Program-made: the position numbers and the translations under genes
The notes under the pieces: model-generated
Told to the model about the DNA's origin: nothing
The model's database searches: none
The model's input: only the letters and a program-made list of their open reading frames with translations
Shown: piece after piece, positions 11,222-37,037 of the stretch
Numbering within the stretch: position 1 is the first letter of the stretch
Layout: each line of letters begins with the position of its first letter
Assembly (NCBI GenBank): GCA_037975125.1
Contig: CM075853.1
Span: 71,154,109 to 71,218,108, forward strand
Direction: 5' to 3'
From: Latrodectus hesperus
Taxonomy: Eukaryota > Arthropoda > Arachnida > Araneae > Theridiidae
DNA: 64,000 bases

Positions 11222-11271
11222 CAGTGACGGATCGCTTAGCATACTTGATGTGACTGAGCGATCCGTCACTG
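11222..11271. repeat. Short inverted repeat (foldback) at edge of transposase relic
   Basis: CAGTGACGGATCGCT at 11222-11236 is repeated exactly in reverse complement at 11257-11271. Allowing one mismatch the stem extends to 18 bp with a 14-base loop. The right arm is genuine transposase sequence; the left arm sits where transposase homology stops. Confidence 0.85.
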
Positions 11272-11504
11272 CCATGCGCACAAATTGCTTGTCATCACGT
11301 GAGGTTGTGCACTGAGGAGGATGCGATCAAGAAGGAGGATGAGGAGGCCGGTCCGCCGTACGCTCCTGAATACAACGATCACGTATCCGTATTACAGTTC
11401 CTTGGTTTCGTGCAACACGATTACTTACTTCCCTGAAATATTAACCATATATTCGGTAGACCACTATCCTTCCTCTGTTGAACTCGGATACTTTGTTAAA
11501 AAAT
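11237..11504 (-). pseudogene. Tc1-like transposase N-terminal fragment
   Basis: On the minus strand from about 11504 downwards one frame reads FNRGRIVVYR, stop, YFREVSNRVARNQGTVIR, IQERTADRPPHPP, stop, then TTSRDDKQFVRMAVTDRSV. This is the DNA-binding N-terminal part of a Tc1-like transposase, with two helix-turn-helix units joined by a Pro/Arg-rich linker. It has two in-frame stops and no frameshift. Homology ends at about 11250, where an inverted copy of its own sequence follows. No catalytic domain is present. The family match is from memory and quite strong. Overlapping plus-strand frames at 11118-11506 are shadows. Confidence 0.75.
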
Positions 11505-14500
11505 GATTACTGTTTTCTACAAAACATAACTTATCGTTTTTTTTTTTTTGAAAAAAAATACTACAAGGAAAAACACAATTGTTAAACTTGAAATATTTGA
11601 AATCTCCAAGCCTTAAATAGTGATTTCAAGTGGCGACACGGGTGCGCATTATGTGCTCCTGCGCTGAAATTCTAATCGTTTTCATATAGCTCCTCCGCTG
11701 ATGTATGTTGTATATTTCATGTTATTAGCATGCGTTCATCAGGGTGTTATATTTACGATGGCCAGCCTTGTACAAAATAAATGATGTAGACCATTATAAA
11801 ATACTTAATGAGAAAGCTATGTATTATTTATATGTTGCATAGCAGTTAATTAAAATGAAGTCTTCTAAAAATTTTTATTAATTACTTGTTCTTATTAGGC
11901 TCTTTTTAATTTGCTTGTATTCTTTTTTATAAAATTTGGATTTTTTTTAGTTAAGTTAAGAACTGATTTATTTCTGTAGTCTTTTTTTAAATGTAAACAA
12001 AGTGACTAGAAATTATATTTTTGTAAGATAAAAAGTAATTATAGCTATTCTAAAAATATGAAAACTAAACTATATCACAGAAAAATGCACTATGTCTCAT
12101 TTTAATATTATAATTCCTAAATAATTTTATTGTTCACAAAAATAGATGTACTATTTTAAAGTATGCATTAATTAATTAGCATTCTTATTAAAAGCTTCAA
12201 ATGAAAAAATTTTATTTAAAAAATCAGCGTATTAAATGCTTTAAATTTTGTTTATATTATCAATGAAATAATGCATTTCTTTCAAACAAACTTGTTTCAA
12301 TTTTTGGAATAACAAATGTTTTAATATTGCTTTTGTTAGTCGTAATTATTTTAGTGAGTATCACTATCATAAAATATTTTATGCCTTTATAAAATTTTAT
12401 TGGTCATTTTAAAGTTTCTGTTAGAAGTATTAAATTATACTTCTAATCAAATAAAAGTATAAAGTTAAGTTAATGAATTAAATAATAATAGTTTCGATAT
12501 TTATAAATTTCAAGTCAAGATATAGAGTTTTGAAGGTTTTTTTCTTATAAATGTAATATTTTTATATTTAAAATTATTATCTTTATTCGTTATTAAATAT
12601 AATTTCAAATTATTAATATGGTTTATGCCAGTTCTGATATTTTCGATCTATGACAAATGACATTACTTGAATCTTAGTTCTTCGAATTAATACGTAGTTC
12701 AATCATAATAAATCTTTTGATTTTAAGTACAAAATGATTAACGTGCTCACATTCATCAGCAAACTCATTTAATTTCTATAATTTTATGAATCTAGTCCAT
12801 TTATATCAATTCTAATATACCAGTTTGTCTTTAAATGAAATGTTTTGTGTTAAAGTTTTTTATGTCTATTACTAATATAGCACTGATTAAAAACTGTGTA
12901 TCCAGAAGCTTAAAAGTGTTGGGTGTTAATCTTATTCATAATTTCTATGTTACATTCACGTATCACATGACTAATGACTCAAAAATGTTTCAATAACCAT
13001 AGCGACAAATACTCCTTCATATAAAGTGTAAATATTTTTATATTTTATTTATCATGTAAGCACTACAATATTTTTCCATCCAATGAAAATGTTTTAACCA
13101 AGCAGTGAAAAAGTTCAAGCTAAATAAAGATACTTAAACCAATTATGAAGTTATACTGTATAGTACATAACACCCTCTAGATGAATATAAAAATAATATT
13201 AAAAAATATATCTGTTACAGGATTTTAAGGAAAATTTGACAAAATAATCAGGAAAAGTGAAATTCGTAACCAATTATTTTTTTTTAATTTATAAAATTTT
13301 TAATTATTTATTCAAAAGAAAATTCTAAAAAAATATTGGCTTACAATGCAAAAATTTAAATAATGTAAGGCATAGGTAAAAGCAATTACGAGAGAGAAAC
13401 TGTTATTTCTCCTCTATTTTTATTCAAAAAAATCACTTCGCTTATTTGAATTTCTAATATACTAAAAAACACTACTCTAATTGAAAGCGTTTATATGCAT
13501 AATAATAATACTGAAAATAATGTAGTTTAGCTTATGGAATATAGAATGTCATGAATATAGTTTTAATGTTTGATTCTCTTGATTATTTAAATTGAATGCA
13601 TGCATACAGGATCCATCATAAATAAAAAATGTAAAATTTATTTTAGTTCAAAGAGACAAATATTGATCTATATTGCAGAAAATATTTAATATATAAAAGT
13701 AAAATACTTGTATATTAGTATTTAAAAATTTTGTTAGTACTTATAAAATTTAAAAATAAGTAATCTTCACACTGAAAAATATAATAACAATATTTAAATT
13801 ATATAAATAAATATTTGGTATTGAAATATTTCAGATTGTTAAATTACATTTTTTAATTTTCTTTTATTATAACAAATTTATAAATTCTATGTATTTAATG
13901 ATACATTAATGTAAATTTTAGTACATAATGCAAATTCATTATTTATATTATTTTCAAATGGCAGCATGATTCACAGTTTATTTTTTATCTTTATTTGTGT
14001 TTCCTTTTGTTTATGTTTTCAATTGCTTATCGAGGAAAACTTAAATTGAAACTGAAATTTAAAAAATATATATATAAATAAAACGAATACATATTTTTGA
14101 AAGGAATTACTGAAAAGAATAATAAATAATTAATATGCATTAATAAGTAAATTTGTCCAATGTATACAAAATACGTTATGCATCTACTGGTGGTTTTTAT
14201 TATAGCAAAATTAATGCAAGTAATTAGAAACATATTCAAAATACAATTTGTAATAAAATCTGATCTATGGTTATTGATTGTTTAACTAAATTTAAAGTAA
14301 ATATAAATCTATTATTTTTTACACAATTAAGTATCCGTTTTTTTATGTTTCCATTCAAATTTTATGTTTTGGGATTCTTTATCTAAATAACTTATAAATC
14401 ATAAAACACAATTTGAATTTTTAAAACTGAAACATGGTTTCACATATGAAATTAAATAATTGAGTTATCTAAAAATGAAAATCTGTTGGTCGTTTTAAAA

Positions 14501-15104
14501 ACTAACTCATTTAAATTATTTTAACATGCAACATTTGAAAAGTTTTTGTTCTTCTATGACAGTATGTTAATGAAATTATAAAAGTGCATTTAAGTTTCCA
14601 TCTTGAAGAGAGGTGTTATAAAATTTAGATTTCACAAAATTAATATAACAATAATAATAACAAATATCAATATATATTAAAATTTATGAATATTTTCAAT
14701 GTATATCAAAATATTAAAAAATGAATCATGAAATACAACATAAATGCTTCTCATTAAAAATGTAAAATCATTAATTTTTCAATGAACAAAAAGGTATTAC
14801 AAAGATATTTAGAATAAAAAATGCTTAAAATTATTGGAAAAATAAAATATTTTTTAGAATATTAAGGATATAATAAGTTTATCTATATATATTAGGTAAA
14901 CTGTTTGAGTTCTACTAAAAGTTGAACTTCTCTCATAAGTTTAAACAATAATAAATACCTTTAAGAAATCTGAAATGGAAACTACACTAATAGTTTCTGA
15001 ATATAAATTTCAAGCACATTTATATGCATTAATTTTAAAAAACCATGAACAACACAAAACCGTTTGATTTAAAAATGGTCTAGTGAATCTTATATTTAGC
15101 TAAT
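11505..15104. other. AT-rich non-coding DNA
   Basis: Scanned on both strands. No gene-like frame, terminal repeat pair or tRNA-like box pair was seen. The frame at 14027-14239 is low-complexity and not supported. Confidence 0.65.
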
Positions 15105-15150
15105 TCATATATATATATATATATATATATATAGTATATATGTATATATG

Positions 15151-15239
<89 letters not shown>

Positions 15240-15240
15240 T
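15105..15240. repeat. Compound microsatellite (TA)n-(TG)n
   Basis: TA repeats from about 15105, interrupted by GTATATATG words near 15134-15155, switch to a clean (TG)n run at about 15201-15237. This is an ordinary compound microsatellite. Confidence 0.95.
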
Positions 15241-23060
<7,820 letters not shown>

Positions 23061-23460
23061 TAGTATATTGATGGCGCCAGCATTCAACAAGAATATCAAT
23101 GATGGTGACCAGGCGAAACCCTACTCATCACTGAATTTTCTAGGGTACAGGGAATGCCAATTACCTTAACTTATAGCCCTGATCTATTTCGGGAGAGGGG
23201 GATGTTCTGCAGCTGAAGTATTTCCTGGTGAACTGGAAATCGATGCCTATTTCAGGGGACATAAGTACCTTGGAGGGACGGTATTATATCCTTGGGAAAA
23301 GTCTAGGCTATAATAGGATTACTATATTGGCGATTCAATATTAGACATTTCAAAAGGACACTCAAACACATCTCCATCTGAAACAACGATCTGATGCGAA
23401 ATAAGAGATCGGATTTCCAAGGAATCTAATGCATATGCTGTTATAAAGAATTCCTGTGAA
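23061..23460. other. Island of higher G+C, probably an unidentified element relic
   Basis: Clearly richer in G+C than its flanks. On the plus strand one frame reads GDQAKPYSSLNFLGYRE near 23106-23156, and another reads PGELEIDAYFRGHKYLGG near 23226-23280, each broken by stops. No terminal repeats, tRNA boxes or known motif could be assigned. Sharp compositional contrast favours an inserted sequence, a mobile element or a processed fragment. Confidence 0.4.
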
Positions 23461-24141
<681 letters not shown>

Positions 24142-24466
24142 TAGATTTGTTCTTACTACCTATCTGAAAAAAACGGAGAATTCATTTTAATTTTCTAAAG
24201 ATGATTTCTTACATTTTAGACATTAAAAATCAAACTGCAGATGCACTATAAGTCAAATATGAGAAGAAAATAATAGTTTTTCTCCTATTTCAACGAAAAG
24301 AATTAGTGTTCGAGAGTAACTAGTAACTGATATTCTCACATTCATAAATACAAAAAATCAAGTGTATTTATATTTGTTAATAAAATCAAATGTAAAGTAA
24401 AATTAAAAAATAAATTACTAAATGTTAGTTGTTTTTACATTTTATTGATAAAACGTATGTATATAA

Positions 24467-24468
24467 CG

Positions 24469-24529
<61 letters not shown>
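24467..24529. repeat. (TA)n microsatellite with GTATGTA lead-in
   Basis: Two AACGTATGTATATA-type words around 24451-24480 lead into a TA array ending at about 24529. Confidence 0.9.
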
Positions 24530-26030
<1,501 letters not shown>

Positions 26031-26089
26031 CAATTATAGACATTATTTTCAATTTATCAATTATTGGCAATATTTATACATCAATTGTT

Positions 26090-26510
26090 TCTTTTGGAAC
26101 AGACACATATTTATAACACACAACTAATCGGCTTGCATTGAGACCTGCATGATAAAGATGTCTTCGTGCTTACTAGTGGTTATTCTTTTCTCCAATCCTA
26201 CACAGGTGTCTGCAACTAATTGCAGCACAGAAATGCTTCTTCTTCTTCGAGTCGAAAGATTTATAAAAATGTGCTTCTACGGTTCTACGGATGTTGAAGC
26301 TCATAGTAGAGTAAGGAACATTTTCTAGACAACGAAGTTTTGATTTGATAATGATTCCAGAGACAGTGGACGACAGTGCGAGATACATTGTGGTACCTAG
26401 CCACAATGACAATAGTGTGAGAGAGGGGTATATAAAGAAGGTTGGCTCGACGAAATGTGGTTATTCTGACTTTTGAAGGGTAATGCGAATGGACTGATTA
26501 CGTATTACAA
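26090..26510. other. Island of higher G+C, unidentified
   Basis: This block stands out in composition from the flanking AT-rich DNA. It contains a small plus-strand frame at 26158, a perfect 8-bp hairpin at 26386-26408 (CATTGTGG / CCACAATG, 7-base loop) and a TATATAAAG word near 26430. The last would fit a promoter inside an LTR-like sequence, but I could not find matching LTR ends. A minus-strand frame over 26173-26412 lacks an ATG start. Confidence 0.35.
26158..26328 (+). CDS. Small ORF with signal-peptide-like start, possible exon
   Basis: The ATG at 26158 has A at -3. It opens a 56-codon frame beginning MSSCLLVVILFSNPTQVSAT, a short hydrophobic run followed by small residues, which resembles a secretion signal with possible cleavage near VSA. 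Four Cys lie along the predicted chain. At about 26309 the word AGAGTAAGG resembles a splice donor, after which the frame stops within five codons, so this could be a first coding exon. I found no convincing downstream exon or acceptor. I do not recognise the protein. Chance is a serious alternative because the frame is short. Confidence 0.22.
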   Translation: MSSCLLVVILFSNPTQVSATNCSTEMLLLLRVERFIKMCFYGSTDVEAHSRVRNIF

Positions 26511-29500
26511 AATATTTTTTGAGTTAGAATGTTTCCTTACAGTTAAAATTTATAAGTAAATTTAAATTAAAATTAAAATACAGACCATTGATAATGAGGA
26601 CATTATTTCTACCATTCTCTATTACTCAGTTTCAGGCATGATTTCAGAAATTTTAAACTATGTATAAGCAACCTCTTCAAGTTAATGCATTTTTAACCAG
26701 CAAAAAAATAAACATATTTATGAATGAATTTCGAAAATCGATAAGAACTTTTCACTTTAGTTTGTAAATACACAATGAAAATTTTTAGATTTCGGATTAT
26801 TTTTATGCAAAATATTGTAATTTTCTATGCGTACAATAAATTCAAAATTTGCAATATCATAATTTGTGTTAGTTTTCAAAATGTCAAATGAATGAATATA
26901 CCAAAAATTAATCAGCAATTTTCTTAATAGAAATAAGACAATATTTTCATTTTGGTTATTATATTTATATATTTGCTCAATGATAACTACAATTACTATA
27001 TAGATTATTTGTGCTAAGGATATTCTATCCTCAGTTTTAATGCTAAGTTATGATTTAGCTTCAATATTTGAAGACAATTATTAACAATCTTTAACATTCC
27101 TTTGAAAATACTTATTAAGTATAAAAGTGTACTTCCTTATACCATTTGTTTAACAAACTTTATTATCATATTATAAATCCCACTGATTATTCTTTTTCTT
27201 AAAATTGAACACTTACCACTTCAGATTATTTTTAAATGTGTAGATATTGGGTAAAAAACAATCTTTGAATAGTTGAACAAAATATCAGCTCCCAATTTTA
27301 ATTAAATTAATTTTAACAAAATCATCTTGTTAAGAATATGTTTTTTAAGCTTTATCATTAACGAACAAGAAATTTACAAAAAATATTTTTTTTTTATTTA
27401 AAAACCATCTGAGTACTATTGTTAGCTTATATTATGGGTGGTATTTTAACTTACCTACCGAAATGGAAATTAAATAAATGCTAAAATAATATTAAATAAC
27501 TATATACAGCTAATTAAATTTCCTTCCATTATTTAATATTTCGTTTTATGATAAATTTTCAAGAAATCAGTTGCTCCTTCTCGAAATAATTTTTCCTTGC
27601 ATTTACTAATTATTAAAAATTTTAATAACATAATGATTACTTAATCTTAAATTCCAATTAAGATAAATTCATCACTCACATGAAAATGAAAATATTTTCC
27701 AATAGTCGTAAGAATTATTTTCCAAAGTAAAAAATTTCAAATTATTCCCATCAATTGATTTTGCAAACTTCAATTTATAGTATGCTTGAATTTAAAAGTA
27801 ATCGCTTATAAGTATTTGGTATGATAAATTGTAGGGCAACCATACATCTTATTTTAATTCTAATTTAACACCTTTATTTTTCGCAATAAATAAACTTTAG
27901 ATTAAAATAAGCCATTATCCCATAAAATTAATATTGGATTCTTTATGATTTTAAAACTCATTCGAAAGTCTTACAGTTATAAAATGCAGGGGATGCAAGT
28001 TTCCAGTTTCGATCATTTTAGTTTTCTAATTAAAAACAATAAAAGGTAGCTTGCATATTCTAAAAGATGACATTACTTGTGATTTAATGATAGAAGAAGA
28101 TCTCACCACAACTATTTGTTGAAGAGCATGAATGAATCCCGGGGTGATTTAGTGTGCTTGTCACTTTGTGATTTGGCATTCAAAAGTTCTTCTATCAGGA
28201 TCGATTATTTCAAGGTATTGATTTCTTTATTGTTGGTTAAGGATAAACTTTTTAAGTTTATGTCTTGTCACTGTTTTTAGAATAAACAAGATAATTTTGT
28301 AATAAAATAAAACTAAATTATTAGATTTAATTTTGGAAAATTAGAAAAGACTTATTCATTAAATTAATTGTTTTTGTGATATTCAATATTAATTGGAAAT
28401 TAACACATAAAGAAAATTTTCTGAGTAGGCAGATGAAAGATTATTTTGAAATGCAAGTTTATCATTTTGTTCATTAAACTATGTCTTCGTATTTCGTAAA
28501 TGGATATTTTATTCCAAATAATATTATATAAATGTAAACTCAAAATCAAGTAAATAGTCGTTTTATAAAATAATCTTTAGATTGTTCTATAAATGTTTAC
28601 GAGGAGTTCGTGTGAAAAGTACTTCAATATTTATTAGAAGAAAATAACTTCAGAATAATGGAATACATTCATACAAAAACAATTCTTCAAAAGAGACTCA
28701 TACATTATTTACTGTCTGAATTCTTCATATTTTAATGTCACATTTTTGTCCTGTATTCATTGAAATAATAGTCAATAGTTTCTTTCTACACCTGCCTGAG
28801 AATTTAAAATTTAATTTTTTTAAAAAATATAAAACAATGTAAGCATTTATAGAGAACAAAAGGGATAATTTTATTTATAATACGTATGAAATAAAATATT
28901 TCATTCATAAATAATGTATATCCTGTGGCTTAAAAATGTTGATGGCCAATATCACATAATAAGTACAAGTCTATAAATTAAGGATAATTCAGAATCACAG
29001 AAATTGAACTCTAAAATAAAAATTTCACATAAAGAATTATCACACACATCTTGAAGATTAATATGCAAAATATGCATGAATAAAATAATATTCATGAATT
29101 ATTTAATTAGAAAACAGTAATATTAGTTTCATAATATTTTTGTTTGAACTAATACACAATTTAGCTGTAATACTGTATAATGATACTGTAACTAGAATTA
29201 ATATTAGAATCAAATAAGGATTAGTTTCAATTTGTAAAAAACATTTTCTTTTTCATGTAGCTCAATAACAATTATCTCTTTAGATGGTATTTTCTCCATG
29301 TGTTTGATTACAAACACAACAGTTTAATATAAAGAAGAGGTTTAACAAACTCCGTGACCAATCAGCATGTTATTCGCTCTAACTTCAACTGGATATCTAA
29401 CTTCAAAGGCAATTGATTATATGATATTTTTCCTGACAAGGATTAGAATGTTATATATTGAACAGTCGGATTTCTTACTGTCTATCTGCTAAATGCTTGC

Positions 29501-30166
29501 TTTTAAACTATATGTATATTTATAAGCTTCATAAGCAAATGCATACCTTAATAGGTTTTAATCATTGCTTTTTATTCTAAACTTATTATCAGTGGTACTG
29601 GGAAAACTAGTAATTTTTGTAAAATACAATTAATTATCAAAGAAAATTTTACATCCCCTTATATTTTACTTTATGAAAATGTATTTAAAGAAGTTGCAAG
29701 TGTGTAAATTTAATTTTTCTATAAATTTAAACCAATGATTATATGCTTATTTCTTTTACTTAGAAATTTTATGTGTCTCTTATATTTCCCATTATAACTA
29801 TTTAACTAGAAAATAAAAATAAAGACTAACTATATAGAATGTGCTCAGCATTAGGATGCAATTTTAATATGTGCTTATACTTATGAAAATCATATGTAAC
29901 TAAGAACTTTAAATATTTGAGTCTAGAATAAAACGATATTTATGATGATATAACATGAAATAACCTGTTGGAAATTCATAATTTCTTTTTCAATAAAGAT
30001 ACATAAAATTTTATCTACAGAAAATATCTAGCATGAATTTTGATTTGTTGATTTTCAGTATCAGCTGATGACATCAAAATAGTAAGTACGTATAAAGCTT
30101 TAAGACATTAACTATTGATAAAATATATAATTTTTACAGATGAAAATTATTTATCTATTAAAAATG
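26511..30166. other. AT-rich non-coding DNA
   Basis: Nothing recognisable on either strand in this 3.6-kb stretch. Confidence 0.65.
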
Positions 30167-30218
30167 TTCTTCAAATATGCATTACTTTGTCTTATCAAAG
30201 TAATGCATATTTGAAGAA
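30167..30218. repeat. Perfect 23-bp hairpin with 6-base loop
   Basis: Positions 30167-30189 (starting TTCTTCAAATATGC) are repeated exactly in reverse complement at 30196-30218, with loop TCTTAT. The stem ends abruptly at its base. It may be a template-switch foldback or a hairpin RNA source. It is rather short and too perfectly paired for a typical microRNA precursor. Confidence 0.95.
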
Positions 30219-31223
30219 AATCTGGAAAATAACGTGGTATATTTTTGTAAGGAAAAAAACAACTCTTTTTTCAACACTTAAACTAATTTAGAAGACATGA
30301 AATCGAAATAATTTCATTGAAGCATTCTTAATTAATAATAATTGTGTTACACTTTTCAATTAAAATAAAATTTTCATTTTGTTAACTTATGTATTATTTG
30401 TATGTTAATTTTTAAAATTAGTGGAAAACGTTGTTTTTTTATTTTGTAATATTGACTTATTTTTAATAGACTTTTACTTTATATATTTTTATAATTGGTA
30501 CTCATCTTTGCTTTCCCATATTTAATGTTTAACAAAAATCACAGTATTTTGATTAAAATTATTGTAAGTTATATGGGTTCACCATAAATTCTAAATTATT
30601 GAGTAGATTTTGCTCTGTGCTCTATTATGTAAGAAATATTTCTAATAAGTTGAGCATTTAATCAATATTTAGACAAACAAAAATGTATTCCTTTTTATCC
30701 CTTCAATTTTACAAAAATAAACTGAATTAAACATATACAAAAAAATTGATACATAAAAGAACACTATGTGATCCATCTATTACACTTCACTACACAAGCA
30801 TACGTTAACCACTAAAGTATAACATAAGCTATGAAAGTTTATACACATTTACTAAAATCTTTGTTTTTATAAAATTATGTGTAGAGAAAGACTAGTTATT
30901 TTACATGAAAACAACGTTTTTATTTGATTACAATTATGTGTTTCAAATATCTCAAAATACATATGCATTTGAAAGAAATTATTTTACTTTTAAGCACAAA
31001 GAACAATGTAAAGATCTTTTCATCTGTATCTGTAGCAAAATTTGTATTTCATTGTTGAAAAGCAAACTCACTTTGCCCAAGATGATGTGGTTGTCATGGT
31101 GAAAAAAATGTGGAGCCATATTATTTGTTCTTTAGTGTATCCAGGAAAAATAAGATCAAGCTTCGTTTTTAATATTTTTTAAAAATGTCAAATTGGAAAT
31201 GACTTTTAAAAATCTTCAATTAC
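30219..31223. other. AT-rich non-coding DNA between two hairpins
   Basis: The frame at 30905-31102 (65 residues) has a fairly mixed composition but no motif I recognise. No other feature was seen. Confidence 0.6.
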
Positions 31224-31317
31224 TTCGTAGATATTATATACGTTTCTATAAAAAGCGAGCAAATGTAACAAATTACATGTGCTCGCTTTTTATAGAAACG
31301 TATATAATATCTACGAA
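31224..31317. repeat. 94-bp near-perfect hairpin, 45-bp stem, 4-base loop
   Basis: Positions 31224-31261 (starting TTCGTAGATATTATATACG) pair perfectly with 31280-31317 over 38 bp. After one A/G mismatch (31262 with 31279), six more pairs (ATGTAA / TTACAT) close to the loop CAAA at 31269-31272. The arms carry a GCGAGCA core, less AT-rich than the surroundings. Size is that of a microRNA precursor, but pairing is nearly complete, more like a recent inverted duplication or a hairpin siRNA source. Confidence 0.95.
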
Positions 31318-35749
<4,432 letters not shown>

Positions 35750-36172
35750 TTTGGTCCATGTATCTCATTCGGTGGTCACATGAAGGTACATGTTTTCCAT
35801 TGAGGAACAGTGGCTGGTGTGAGATATTGGGATGACATCGTGGACCCTTATGTCCGCCTTTATGCTGGTGCAATTGTCAAAAATTCTTTCTGATGGATGA
35901 TAGCGCCTGATCTTATGGGACAATATTAATTATTGAATATCTTAAGGATCTTGATATCACAACGAATGACCCGCCCGTTCTGACTGAATGACCAGCCCGT
36001 TCCCAGACCTGAATCCGTACAACATTTGTAGTAATATCTTGGTAGACAGGTTGATGCCGTAAATTCTCTTCGATGTTTCCTTCTTTACTCTTTATTTCGG
36101 TAACAAACAACGTAATTGACAGCACGGAATGTCGATGCCCTCAGTATATCCTAGATAGGAGTGGTCATATCC
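35750..36172 (+). pseudogene. Tc1-like transposase C-terminal pseudogene fragment
   Basis: The catalytic and C-terminal half of a Tc1-like transposase. In order: FGGHMKVHVFH, stop, GTVAGVRYWDDIVDPYVRLY and AGAIVKNSF (35750-35890), then after a frameshift LMDDSA, the position of the second catalytic Asp (about 35890-35907), IIEYLKDLDI (about 35930-35955), PARS with a one-base loss before PDLNP near 36000-36017, and finally NVIDSTECRCPQYILDRSGHIP (about 36109-36172), the family C terminus. The third catalytic residue, Glu in NPIE, is not preserved (NPYN here). No N-terminal DNA-binding part or terminal repeats were found, so it is a fragment. The antisense frame 35913-36125 is a shadow. Confidence 0.88.
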
Positions 36173-36845
36173 TTCATGAAAAGTCCAATATACGACATTT
36201 TACCACTTAAAACTCTTATTATTTTTACCAAGAATGGATTATTACAGCGAGATTGTTTTTGTTGTATATTATTGATGCATTTTATTTATGTATATTTATA
36301 TGTTGAAATCATTAGAAATCTATCTTGTGCGCATGTTGCTCTTTAAATTTTGAGGGCATTGTATACGAAAAATCTGAAGTATATAGGCTTGTAAAGCATA
36401 AAAAAAATGTTTTAAAATATCTCTTAAATTTATCAAAATTGTAAGCAATTAAGCATTTTATATTGCAGATATTTTTAATACTTCAGTGAAACAAAGTATT
36501 TCACAAGGCTCACTTTACCATAAATAGCAATAAAAGAATGTGAAACGCCATATTTTTTTTCAAATTCACCTTAATTACAATGCAATAATTTTTATACCGT
36601 AGTTTAGTCCCTTATCAAAAATTTTTAAATCATTTTACGTATAAGTAGTGTAATTTTCCTTGAAAAGATATGAGTAATTAATCAATTTTTCCTGTCGAAT
36701 TGTATCCTGTTAATGAATATTTACACGAGGAAAATCAACAAAACTGTATTCGTTGTAAGCAGTGCTCTGTTTCATGTGTAACCAGATGAAATGCGTTCGT
36801 TGGTAGAACTAAGGTTTGACAATGTATTAGACTATGTAAAAGTCA
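36173..36845. other. AT-rich non-coding DNA
   Basis: No supportable feature. The frame at 36161-36346 overlaps the relic end and is low-complexity. Confidence 0.6.
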
Positions 36846-37037
36846 TAAATATTTTCGTTTGAAATCCCTGGGTAAATAACCATCCACTACAATTTTTGAA
36901 TGTGCTTCACTATTCATATAATTGATCGGTGTATTTTGTGCTTTTAATGTAATGTGACTATCTGTATCTTGATCATACATCTCCCTTCGAAACATGGTAT
37001 AAATATTTTTTCCAATAAAGTGTTTCAAATGCAGTTA
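36843..37037 (-). CDS. Small unrecognised ORF
   Basis: A minus-strand frame of about 64 codons between stops, with the first ATG inside it (MFRREMYDQDTDSHITLKAQ). The residue mix is well balanced (Asp, Glu, Arg, Lys, His, Gln), unlike most translations of this AT-rich DNA; further on it contains KIVVDGYLPRDFKRKYL before its stop. There is no homology I recognise, and neither splice sites nor a partner exon were found. It may be an exon remnant or chance. Confidence 0.2.

Noticed and set aside
35913..36125. Minus-strand 70-codon frame
   Set aside because: It is antisense to the Tc1-like C-terminal relic.
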